From assembly GCF_001854865.1 (NCBI RefSeq), contig NZ_MDDW01000005.1, forward strand, positions 267,717-289,267: 21,551 nt of DNA. Direction: 5' to 3'. Source of the DNA: Rhizobium sp. LCM 4573. GTDB taxonomy: Bacteria; Pseudomonadota; Alphaproteobacteria; Rhizobiales; Rhizobiaceae. This document shows positions 1 through 6,803 of the stretch, one piece after another (the first letter of the stretch is position 1; each line of letters starts with the position of its first letter). The notes beneath the pieces are model-generated. The model had not been told where the DNA came from. It made no database searches and saw nothing but the letters and a program-made list of their open reading frames with translations. Made by a program: the position numbers and the translations under genes.

Positions 1-1184
1 CCGTTGCGGTAGAGCTTCACGAGCTGGCAAAGCAGCACGGTGAGCTTCGCCTTGCCGTCCGAAACCGCCCGAGCCAAAGCCTCGAGCCGCTTCACATAGC
101 CGCCGTGATCGGCACCGAGAATGTAGATCATCTCGTCGTAGCCGCGATCGTACTTGTCCTTGAAGTATGCGACGTCGGCCGCGAAGTAGGTATAGCTTCC
201 GTCCGACTTGATGAGCGGCCGGTCGATGTCGTCGCCGACTTCCGTGGAGCGGAAGAGCGTCTGTTCGCGGTCTTCCCAATCCTCCGGTAGCTGACCCTTC
301 GGCGGCGGCAGCGTGCCCCGATAGACATGGCCCTTGAAGGTCAGGTCGTTGATCGCCGTACGGATACGCTGGGCTCCGTCGGCATGCAGCGTCCGTTCGG
401 AGAAGAAGATATCATGATGCACGTTGAGGGCATCCAGATCCTCGCGGATCATCTTCATCATCGCGTCGATCGCCCGGTCCTTGACGAGCGGCATCCACTC
501 CTCTTCCGGCATATTGTGAAGCCGCGGACCGAACTCGTCCGCCAGCGCCTGGCCGACCGGAACCAGATAATCACCCGGATAGAAACCGGATGGGATTTCC
601 CCGATATTCTCGCCGAGCGCCTCGCGATAGCGCAGGAAGACGGAACGCGCGAGCACGTCGATCTGGCTGCCCGCGTCGTTGATGTAATATTCCTTGTCGA
701 CATCGTAGCCGGCGAAAGCCATGAGGTTTGCCAGCGCATCGCCCACCACCGCACCACGGCAATGTCCCACATGCATGGGGCCGGTCGGATTGGCGGACAC
801 ATACTCGACATTCGCCTTCTTGCCGGCGCCGACCTTCGAGCGGCCGTAATCAGTGCCCGCCTCGATCATCGACGCGAGCAGCCGTTGCCAATAGCCTGTC
901 GCCAGCCGGATATTGATGAAGCCGGGGCCGGCAACCGAAACCTCGCGGACATCCGCGTCGTCCTTCAGCCGCTCGGCGATGAGATCGGCCAGCGCCCGGG
1001 GATTGGTGCCCAGCGGTTTTGCCAACACCATGGCGGCATTGGTCGCCACGTCGCCGTGGCTTTGGTCGCGAGGCGGCTCGACGGCAACTCGGCCGAAATC
1101 GACGTCGCTTCGCTTTTCCTTGATGATATCAAGGGTTTCCAGCGCGTTTTTAATTCTGATTTCGAAATCGGCAAAAAGGTTCAT
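1..1184 (-). CDS. argS: Arginyl-tRNA synthetase, 3' part missing at window edge
   Basis: Class I aminoacyl-tRNA synthetase that charges tRNA-Arg in the cytoplasm. The first 394 codons are in the window and the gene leaves at base 1. Reading from 1184 gives [17 protein letters not shown], the usual rhizobial ArgS beginning. The N-terminal tRNA-binding domain follows, then [12 protein letters not shown] with the HIGH-type motif HVGH near residue 138. The last visible residues ([15 protein letters not shown]) sit just before where the KMSK loop is expected, so that loop is off the edge. Two in-frame ATGs (1193 and 1184) compete; 1184 matches family N-termini as I know them. The gene starts 52 bases after the stop of dgt on the same strand with no terminator between, so the two are probably co-transcribed. 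Confidence 0.96.
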   Translation of the reverse strand, partial: MNLFADFEIRIKNALETLDIIKEKRSDVDFGRVAVEPPRDQSHGDVATNAAMVLAKPLGTNPRALADLIAERLKDDADVREVSVAGPGFINIRLATGYWQRLLASMIEAGTDYGRSKVGAGKKANVEYVSANPTGPMHVGHCRGAVVGDALANLMAFAGYDVDKEYYINDAGSQIDVLARSVFLRYREALGENIGEIPSGFYPGDYLVPVGQALADEFGPRLHNMPEEEWMPLVKDRAIDAMMKMIREDLDALNVHHDIFFSERTLHADGAQRIRTAINDLTFKGHVYRGTLPPPKGQLPEDWEDREQTLFRSTEVGDDIDRPLIKSDGSYTYFAADVAYFKDKYDRGYDEMIYILGADHGGYVKRLEALARAVSDGKAKLTVLLCQLVKLYRN

Positions 1185-1236
1185 CTCATCCATCCAGCCT
1201 CAGATTGCAGCGAGGCACCCGTATCGGTCGCGGTGC

Positions 1237-2454
1237 CTATCGCAAATCGGGTGTATGGTCAAACAACTCGCCATGCGCCTTGATTGCATAGGTGTCCGTC
1301 ATGCCAGCCAGATAATCCCCCACATGACGCGCCCTGGCGGCCTCACCGAGCCCGGCGATGTGGTTCACCCAATAATGGCTTCGCATCAGGGTCGGGTCAG
1401 CCATGTAGGCGTTGAAGAGGTCGGAGAGGATTTGCGCAGCACCAGCGCGGATGCGCATGATCTCCGGATGCCGATAGATGCGCGAGAAGAGCAGTTTCTT
1501 GATCTGCCGGTCGGTCTCCGCCATCGCCCCGGAGAAGGTGGCGGTAACCCGGTCAGCGTCACGGATATCCTGTGCACTCTGCGGCTTGAGTTCCTTCAGC
1601 CGATCCTGCGCCACGCCGATTACATCCTCGACCATGCGGGTGATCTGCCGGCGCATCATCTCGTGCGTGAAGCGGCTGGCTTCGAGATGCGGATAGCGGC
1701 TGCGCACTTCCGCCATCAATTCCGACAGGAACGGAACCTCCTCCAGCATCTCGAAGGTGAGCAGGCCTGCACGCAATCCGTCATCGATGTCATGGGTGTT
1801 GTAAGCGATATCGTCGGCGATCGCAGCCACCTGCGCTTCCAAGCTCGCGAAGCTTGCAAGCTCCAGATCGTGAAGCTCGCAGTAATCGCGGATCGGCTGC
1901 GGCACGGGGCCGCGCGTGCCCTCGCCCGCTTTCGTCAGGAGCGGCCCGTTGTGCTTCACCAGCCCCTCCAGGCTCTCCCAGGTCAGGTTGAGCCCATCGA
2001 AATCCGCATAGCGCCGCTCCAGCTTGGTGACGATGCGAAGCGACTGGGCATTATGATCGAAACCGCCATAGGGTTTCAGCAGTTCATCAAGTGCATCCTC
2101 GCCCGTATGGCCGAAGGGCGTGTGGCCGAAATCGTGTACCAAGGCCACCCCCTCGGCGAGATCCTCGTCGAGCTTCAGCGCGCGGGCCAGCGCTCGGGCG
2201 ATCTGCGCTACCTCGACGGTATGGGTGAGCCGGGTACGGTAATGATCGCCATCGGGGCTGATGAAGACCTGGGTCTTGTGCTTCAGGCGGCGAAAAGCGG
2301 TGGTGTGGACGATGCGATCGCGATCCCGCTGAAACTCGGACCGGGTCAGGCTGCCTGTTTCGGGAAAGAGTCGGCCGCGCGAAGACCAGGGATCGGCCGC
2401 ATAGACCGCTCTCTCGCCGCTTCCGAAGCCAAGTGCTCTGGTATCGATCGTCAT
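1237..2454 (-). CDS. dgt: dGTPase-like deoxyribonucleotide triphosphohydrolase
   Basis: HD-domain enzyme of the dGTPase (deoxyguanosinetriphosphate triphosphohydrolase-like) family, which removes triphosphate from dNTPs and helps balance nucleotide pools. The 405-residue length fits the alphaproteobacterial type. Metal-binding motifs are visible: [10 protein letters not shown] near residues 55-64, RLTH with H78, then [11 protein letters not shown] with H107-D108 and H111. A later [15 protein letters not shown] segment supplies the last conserved Asp. The start at 2454 has a good ribosome site (AGGAAGG) about 5 bases upstream. It is divergent from erpA across 128 bases and is followed on the same strand by argS. 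In vivo nucleotide preference cannot be told from sequence. Confidence 0.95.
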   Translation of the reverse strand: MTIDTRALGFGSGERAVYAADPWSSRGRLFPETGSLTRSEFQRDRDRIVHTTAFRRLKHKTQVFISPDGDHYRTRLTHTVEVAQIARALARALKLDEDLAEGVALVHDFGHTPFGHTGEDALDELLKPYGGFDHNAQSLRIVTKLERRYADFDGLNLTWESLEGLVKHNGPLLTKAGEGTRGPVPQPIRDYCELHDLELASFASLEAQVAAIADDIAYNTHDIDDGLRAGLLTFEMLEEVPFLSELMAEVRSRYPHLEASRFTHEMMRRQITRMVEDVIGVAQDRLKELKPQSAQDIRDADRVTATFSGAMAETDRQIKKLLFSRIYRHPEIMRIRAGAAQILSDLFNAYMADPTLMRSHYWVNHIAGLGEAARARHVGDYLAGMTDTYAIKAHGELFDHTPDLR

Positions 2455-2582
2455 GCTGCCTTCCTGGTTCTGCCTGCATGCCCATTGACGTGCCGTTCAC
2501 GCCTTCATACCTATAGAGCAAACTTGCGCAAAGCAGTTGACATCAAATCTCTCCGGGCCTTGACCCCGGCAGGAGGCGGAAA

Positions 2583-2912
2583 ATGGAAGCGAATGTAACC
2601 CTCTCGGATGCCGCCGCAAAGCGGATTGCCGAGATCGTCGGCAACGAAGCCGGCAAGCAGGCCCTGCGTGTTTCGGTGGAAGGCGGCGGCTGTTCCGGCT
2701 TTTCCTACAAATTCGACCTCGCAGAATCGCCTCAGGACGATGACGTGGTGATCGCGAACGGCGACGCCAAGGTACTGATCGACAGCCTGTCCCTCGTCTA
2801 TATGGAAGGTTCCGAAATCGATTTCGTCGACAACCTGCTCGGCCAGTCCTTCCAGATCAAGAACCCCAACGCGGTTGCAAGCTGCGGCTGCGGAACCAGC
2901 TTTTCCATCTGA
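2583..2912 (+). CDS. erpA: A-type iron-sulfur cluster insertion protein (ErpA/IscA)
   Basis: HesB/IscA-family carrier that receives Fe-S clusters from the assembly scaffold and hands them to apo-proteins. Its 109 residues are typical. The three cluster-ligating cysteines are present: C37 in GGGCSGFSY and C101 and C103 in the C-terminal SCGCGTSF. An exact AGGAGG ribosome site lies 7 bases before the ATG. A TTGACA hexamer (2537-2542) upstream could be a -35 element, but no good -10 follows at the expected spacing. A short GC hairpin (2553-2557 with 2565-2569) sits just before the ribosome site. Rhizobial genomes often carry this gene next to dgt and xthA, as here. ErpA versus IscA naming is by context; A-type paralogues are hard to tell apart. 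Confidence 0.92.
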   Translation: MEANVTLSDAAAKRIAEIVGNEAGKQALRVSVEGGGCSGFSYKFDLAESPQDDDVVIANGDAKVLIDSLSLVYMEGSEIDFVDNLLGQSFQIKNPNAVASCGCGTSFSI

Positions 2913-2935
2913 TATTGATCTTCGCACCTTCCCAA

Positions 2936-2963
2936 GGCCTCCTCTTTCGTTAAAAAGGAGGCC
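2936..2963. terminator. Hairpin between erpA and xthA
   Basis: GGCCTCCT (2936-2943) pairs perfectly with AGGAGGCC (2956-2963), and the stem can extend inward through TTT/AAA to a small CGTT loop with one mismatch. It lies 23 bases after the erpA stop. There is no U-run after the stem on either strand, so termination strength is doubtful. It may instead act as an mRNA stability or processing structure ahead of xthA, whose ribosome site starts 5 bases later. Confidence 0.35.
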
Positions 2964-2983
2964 GACGAAGGAGAGCGGGTTTC

Positions 2984-3790
2984 ATGAAGATCGCCACCTG
3001 GAACATCAATGGCGTAAAGGCCAGGATCGATAACCTGCGCCAGTGGCTGACGAATTCGGCGCCGGATATCGTCTGCCTGCAGGAAATCAAATCGGTGGAC
3101 GAGAGCTTTCCGCGCCTGGAGATCGAAGCGCTCGGCTACCACGTCGAGACCCATGGCCAGAAGGGCTTCAACGGCGTGGCGCTGCTTTCCAAGATCAAGC
3201 CGGATGAAGTGAGGCGCGGGCTTCCCGGCGGCAATGGCCCGGATGGGCAAGTGGACGAGCAGTCCCGCTATATCGAAGCCGTCTTCTCTATTCCCGGCCG
3301 CGCATTGCGCGTCGCCTCGATCTATCTGCCGAACGGCAATCCTGCCGACGATCCGGTCAAATATCCCTACAAGCTTTCCTGGATGGAGCGGCTGCGCGCC
3401 CATGCCGCGAACCTGCTCCTGCTCGAAGAGCCGCTGATTCTGGCGGGAGACTACAACGTCATTCCCGAGCCGCATGACTGTTTCGATCCCGCCGCATGGG
3501 CAAGCGACGCTCTCTTCCTGCCGGAAACCCGAGCAGCATTCCGGCGGCTCGAAAATCTCGGCCTGGTGGACGCCGTCCGCGCCACCACGGACGCCACGAA
3601 ACTCTATTCGTTCTGGGATTACCAGGCGGGTGCCTGGCAGAAGAACAACGGCATCCGCATCGATCACCTGCTTCTTTCGGCGGAAGCGGCCGACCGGCTG
3701 AAATCGACCGTCATCGAAAAGCATGTGCGTGCGTGGGAGAAGCCCTCCGACCACGTACCGGTGGTCGGGCACTTCGATTTCCCAGCCTGA
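2984..3790 (+). CDS. xthA: Exodeoxyribonuclease III
   Basis: Mg-dependent AP endonuclease and 3'-5' exonuclease of base excision repair (exonuclease III/APE1 fold). It is 268 residues, the E. coli enzyme's size. Catalytic signatures are all visible: N7 in TWNINGVKAR, E34 in LQEIK, Y114 in SIYLPNGNP, D156 and N158 in GDYNVIPEPHD, the DHLL segment, and D256-H257 in SDHVPVVGHF. The start is fixed by an AAGGAGAG ribosome site (2968-2975) 8 bases before ATG 2984. The gene is on the same strand as erpA, 71 bases downstream, separated by a hairpin. It converges with exoR, leaving 58 bases between stops. Confidence 0.95.
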   Translation: MKIATWNINGVKARIDNLRQWLTNSAPDIVCLQEIKSVDESFPRLEIEALGYHVETHGQKGFNGVALLSKIKPDEVRRGLPGGNGPDGQVDEQSRYIEAVFSIPGRALRVASIYLPNGNPADDPVKYPYKLSWMERLRAHAANLLLLEEPLILAGDYNVIPEPHDCFDPAAWASDALFLPETRAAFRRLENLGLVDAVRATTDATKLYSFWDYQAGAWQKNNGIRIDHLLLSAEAADRLKSTVIEKHVRAWEKPSDHVPVVGHFDFPA

Positions 3791-3809
3791 ATCAGTCATG
3801 TAAGAAGAG

Positions 3810-3835
3810 ATTGGCGCATCTCGCCGATCTCGTTT
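3810..3835 (+). terminator. Weak possible terminator of xthA
   Basis: ATTGGCG (3810-3816) and CGCCGAT (3822-3828) form a 7-bp stem with one G-U pair and a 5-base loop, followed by a short CTCGTTT. It sits between the convergent stops of xthA and exoR. The U-tract is poor, so this is only a candidate. Confidence 0.25.
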
Positions 3836-3848
3836 GAGCGACTATTGC

Positions 3849-4643
3849 CTAGTCGGCGCCCTTGGCGAACTCCTGCGCCAGAACGACTGCTACGCGCCGG
3901 TCCTCTTCGGATGCCAACGAGAAGGCCTGCTCCTGCATCTGCTGCATCCAGGGACAATCATTCTTCTTGCAGTGATCGAGAGCTGCCGTGAGGAAGGCAA
4001 GGCCGCGCACGGACTGCCCTTCCTGGAAAAGCACGTTTCCAAATACGGCCATGGCGCCCGCGTGGCCGTTCTTGCGCGCCTGGTTCAGCCATTTCTTGGC
4101 CTGCTGGATGTTGGCGGCGCCGCCCTCCCCGGCAAGGATCATCTTGGCGAGCTGGAACTGCGCTTCAGCCACTCCGAAAGTCGAGGCTGCCTGGAAATAG
4201 AGCTGGCGGGCCTGGGCCAGATCGGACCTGACCGGGCTGCCGGGAATGCCGCGGCGATAATAATTGGCAAGCGACAGAAGCGCGTTGATGAAGAAACCGG
4301 TATCTTCCGAACCCGGCTCGACGCCCTGCGCCGCGATCTCGTTGTAGATCTTGAAGGCCTCGAAATCGTCCTTTGCGACGCCATCGCCATAGGCATACAT
4401 GTTGGCAAGCGCCCAGCGCGAGCCGGTATGCCCCTTCTCCGCGGCGTAGCGATAGGCTTCGACGGCATCTTCCTTCTGGCCGTTCTTGTAGGCTTTGAAA
4501 CCGAACTTGAAGAGGTCGAAGGGACCCGATTCCTTCGAAACCCCCGCATTGATATCGAAGGCCGCAGCCGAACTCGCCAGCACCGAGGCCAGCGACATGC
4601 CCAGAAGCAATACTTTCATGGATCCGACGTTAGATTTCGGCAT
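3849..4643 (-). CDS. exoR: ExoR, periplasmic regulator of exopolysaccharide (Sel1 repeats)
   Basis: In Sinorhizobium meliloti and Agrobacterium, ExoR is a periplasmic inhibitor of the ExoS(ChvG)/ChvI two-component system. It represses succinoglycan synthesis and promotes motility until it is proteolysed, for example under acid stress. The 264-residue product has a signal peptide (hydrophobic run about 11-22, likely cut near AAA-FDI at 28/29). The conserved rhizobial core FKFGFKAYKNGQKEDAVEAY follows, then Sel1/TPR-like helical repeats (AAEKGHTGSRWALANMYAYGDG; FQLAKMILAGEGG; ARKNGHAGAMAVFGNVLFQEG). I recognise the sequence as ExoR from memory of the S. meliloti protein, which is about the same length. 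An internal Met (residue 9) is an alternative start. A GGAAG-type ribosome site lies about 10 bases before ATG 4643. The gene stands alone, with 490 bases upstream. Confidence 0.9.
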   Translation of the reverse strand: MPKSNVGSMKVLLLGMSLASVLASSAAAFDINAGVSKESGPFDLFKFGFKAYKNGQKEDAVEAYRYAAEKGHTGSRWALANMYAYGDGVAKDDFEAFKIYNEIAAQGVEPGSEDTGFFINALLSLANYYRRGIPGSPVRSDLAQARQLYFQAASTFGVAEAQFQLAKMILAGEGGAANIQQAKKWLNQARKNGHAGAMAVFGNVLFQEGQSVRGLAFLTAALDHCKKNDCPWMQQMQEQAFSLASEEDRRVAVVLAQEFAKGAD

Positions 4644-5078
4644 GATACAGTTTCTTCCACTCTACTCGAGACCCAAGCGGAATTGGACCAGCTGTCCAGT
4701 CTCGGTTTCTCCCAGCAGCTTGGCCGTCCGAAAAGACTCGGCAGCCGTCGTCACCGACAGATGAAGGAAACTGTAGCTGCCGTTTTCGGCAAGACTACGA
4801 CCCGCAGCCGCAACTCTCGGAGATCTGAAAGACGATCGCCTTCCAATCTCTCGAACACTCGGCTTTTTCTCAAGAAACCCGCCCATGATACTCCAAATAC
4901 CGCGGTCGCCCCCCGCGATCCGCGACTTTTTCCGGCCTATCGCTGCTCCCCGTTTGTGGCGGGAAATGGACAGATCGACGCGACACACACTATGGACAAA
5001 TTGTCATAAAAAACTGTTGCCAAATCGACACAAATCCAGCGCCCCACAGGCACCCTTGGCGCACGACCGGCGCTCACT
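4644..5078. other. Intergenic region upstream of exoR
   Basis: A 435-base stretch between exoR and the terminator of the porin gene. It must hold the exoR promoter, which in related rhizobia is under ChvI feedback. I could not pick a convincing -35/-10 pair or a ChvI site by eye. A 108-codon minus-strand reading frame (4662-4988) has no recognisable domain and odd composition, and I do not accept it as a gene. Confidence 0.4.
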
Positions 5079-5107
5079 AAAAAAGGCCCGGACGAACCGG
5101 GCCTTTT
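5079..5107 (-). terminator. Rho-independent terminator of the FadL-type porin gene
   Basis: On the minus strand an 11-bp perfect stem (bases 5081-5091 with 5097-5107, GC core CCGGGCC) has a 5-base loop and runs into a U6 tract (A-run at 5079-5084 on the plus strand). It starts 27 bases after the porin stop codon. This is a textbook intrinsic terminator. Confidence 0.9.
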
Positions 5108-5134
5108 CGTCATTCGAGAGATTCCATCACGGGA

Positions 5135-6367
5135 TCAGAACTTGACCTTCAGCGAGGTGGAAAGTGCAGCCACCAGATCGCTGTCGTATTCGTAGGTCGC
5201 TTCGCGGCCCACCGGAACGCCATCGATGACCGTCGGACGGGACTCGCCGCCGGTGAGGATGCCGAGAACGCCGGCAAGCCGGATCTCGACATTCTGGTTC
5301 GGCGAATAGGCAACGCCCGCGGTGAACAGCCAGGTATCGCTCAGCGTACCGAACTCCTGGGACGTACCGCGATCCCAGGTGACACTGACGGCGCCGCTCC
5401 ACTGATCGTTGAACTTGTGGCCAATACCGCCGGTGATCGTCCAGCCATCACGATAGCCGAGATCAAGCGAGGTGATTTCGGTGCCGCCCCTGTAGAACAC
5501 CACGCGCTGCAACTGGCTCCAGTCGGTCCACTTCACCGAACCGAAGGCAAGCCAATCCGGGGCAATGCCCGACTGCACCTTCAACTCGAGCGCATCAGGC
5601 ATCGCAGCCGAACCCTCGACCGGGATGATCCGACCACCAAGCGGATGCACCGCCGAGGGCACCTGCGTGAGATCCACCGTGCCGGTGATATTATCGAGCT
5701 TCACCTGGCTGTAATACATCAGGCTCGCGCGCATCGCGTATTCGGGGATTTCGTAAGCCACGCCTGCGCGCCAGCCCCAGCCATCACCTTCAAGATCCAG
5801 CCGGCCGATGCCCGTCCGGGCAAAACCGATGGCTTCCGGCGGCAGCAGAAGACGCTCCTTGAACCCATCCATTTCGAGGTAGTTGACGCCGCCGATCACG
5901 CGGAATTTGCCAGGGCCCATATCGAACTTATAGGAGCAGGTGACCGCGTAGTTGTCGCTGTTCACCTTGGTTTCGACGTTGTCGCTCGCACCCGCCCAAC
6001 GGGCACCGGGATTCGTGTGAGCCCCATAGGGCTGCGAATAGTCGAACATGCAGTCTGCCGCATCGCCAATGGACGCTTTCGCACCGATGCGCGGCGACCA
6101 ATAGTTTTCCGCATCGTCCGCCTCGGTGGAATAACCCGGTATCGCGTTGAGATTGCCGTTTGCAGGATTGATGTCGCGGACGTTCTTCACTTTCCGCTGC
6201 GGCATCACGAACGTGGCCGTGGATTCCACGGCGAAACGGGACGGATCGAAAAGAAGATCGACATTGTAGCCCCCGCCGCGCTCAAGACCTCCCGCCAAGG
6301 CCGTCGATTGAACGGCGCAACCTGCGGCAACCACCAGCAGGCCCCTCGATATTTTTTTGCTTACCAT
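5135..6367 (-). CDS. FadL/OmpP1-family outer-membrane transporter
   Basis: Beta-barrel protein of the FadL/OmpP1 family, whose members take up long-chain fatty acids and other hydrophobic compounds. It is predicted in the outer membrane. From ATG 6367 the product is 410 residues. It starts with a signal peptide (MVSKKISRGLLVVAAGCAVQ, likely cut after STALAG), continues with alternating amphipathic strands, and ends in a terminal Phe (SLKVKF), the usual outer-membrane assembly signal. Motifs such as WGWRAGVAYEIPEYAMRASLMY and PDWLAFGSVKWTDWSQL are typical of the family. I chose 6367 over the upstream ATG at 6403 because it has a GGGAGC ribosome site at good spacing, gives a clean signal peptide and clears the operator-like dyad. 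Substrate is unknown. A strong terminator follows. Confidence 0.88.
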   Translation of the reverse strand: MVSKKISRGLLVVAAGCAVQSTALAGGLERGGGYNVDLLFDPSRFAVESTATFVMPQRKVKNVRDINPANGNLNAIPGYSTEADDAENYWSPRIGAKASIGDAADCMFDYSQPYGAHTNPGARWAGASDNVETKVNSDNYAVTCSYKFDMGPGKFRVIGGVNYLEMDGFKERLLLPPEAIGFARTGIGRLDLEGDGWGWRAGVAYEIPEYAMRASLMYYSQVKLDNITGTVDLTQVPSAVHPLGGRIIPVEGSAAMPDALELKVQSGIAPDWLAFGSVKWTDWSQLQRVVFYRGGTEITSLDLGYRDGWTITGGIGHKFNDQWSGAVSVTWDRGTSQEFGTLSDTWLFTAGVAYSPNQNVEIRLAGVLGILTGGESRPTVIDGVPVGREATYEYDSDLVAALSTSLKVKF

Positions 6368-6388
6368 AATTGCTCCCACTCCCTGGTA

Positions 6389-6429
6389 AGTGATGAGAAT
6401 CACTCTAAATGTTTAGCTCTAAATGACAA
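6389..6429 (-). promoter_or_regulatory. Promoter with two operator-like dyads for the porin gene
   Basis: On the minus strand TTGTCA (6424-6429) and TAGAGT (6402-6407), 16 bases apart, make a plausible -35/-10. Two perfect dyads lie on it: CTAAA-TG-TTTAG (6405-6416) over the -10 and spacer, and AGTGAT-GAGA-ATCACT (6389-6404) over the -10 edge and start point. The arrangement suits repression of the FadL-type gene starting at 6367. The dyads are seen directly; the regulator is unknown. Confidence 0.5.
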
Positions 6430-6462
6430 CTTTACGTGACCGGAGACCACCGCCCGCCGAGC

Positions 6463-6491
6463 GTTTCCAAACTTACGTAAGAAAATGAAAC
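6463..6491. promoter_or_regulatory. Extended dyad around CTTACGTAAG
   Basis: A perfect 10-base palindrome CTTACGTAAG (6472-6481) is flanked by GTTTC (6463-6467) and GAAAC (6487-6491), nearly symmetric about the same centre. It lies about 100 bases upstream of the porin start, beyond its predicted promoter. It may be an upstream binding site for the porin gene, or a site controlling a plus-strand transcript that ends at 6609. Confidence 0.4.
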
Positions 6492-6585
6492 AGGGGCAGA
6501 AACCCGCCCTCATCCGCATAAAATTACCTAGTTTATCGCCAGCATCAGGCAAGCTATAGAATTTTGTACTTCATCAGGCGCGGAT

Positions 6586-6609
6586 TGTTGCCGTTGGGCA
6601 ACATTTTTT
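6586..6609 (+). terminator. Orphan plus-strand terminator
   Basis: TGTTGCC (6586-6592), loop GTTG and GGCAACA (6597-6603) form a perfect 7-bp stem followed directly by T6 (6604-6609). This is a good intrinsic terminator for plus-strand RNA. Both neighbouring genes are on the minus strand (porin starts 6367, valS ends 6804), so no annotated gene uses it. It implies a short plus-strand transcript beginning somewhere in 6368-6585. The rest of the 6368-6803 gap holds no convincing gene; a 74-codon minus frame at 6554-6778 is unsupported. Confidence 0.65.
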
Positions 6610-6803
6610 GCTTTCTGCTCCTTAGCAGATGCACAATTGCCGGCAGATGAATGGAATCACCCTCAGGAAGCAGACGAACGTTTCCGGGCAATAGTGATTC
6701 CCTGAAAACACTTCGGGCGAGCTTGCGATGACCTCCCACCACAAGCCCGCCCGAGCTCTTCATCCGATTGATGGCCACCAGGCGCCGGTGGCCTCAGGTG
6801 GGT

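Noticed and set aside
327..1283. 318-codon plus-strand frame
   Set aside because: Antisense to argS, whose HVGH motif and N-terminus are clear on the other strand.
913..2598. 561-codon plus-strand frame
   Set aside because: Antisense to dgt and the argS start, which carry all catalytic motifs in the proper frame.
2798..3799. 333-codon minus-strand frame
   Set aside because: Antisense to xthA and the end of erpA.
4662..4988. 108-codon minus-strand frame upstream of exoR
   Set aside because: Odd Arg/Ser-rich composition, no domain, and it fills the expected promoter region of exoR.
3834..5009. 391-codon plus-strand frame
   Set aside because: Antisense to exoR, running into its upstream region; no domain.
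5417..6439. 340-codon plus-strand frame
   Set aside because: Antisense to the FadL-type porin gene.
6554..6778. 74-codon minus-strand frame after valS
   Set aside because: No good ribosome site or recognised domain, and it is crossed by an intrinsic terminator of the other strand. Kept out but not fully excluded.
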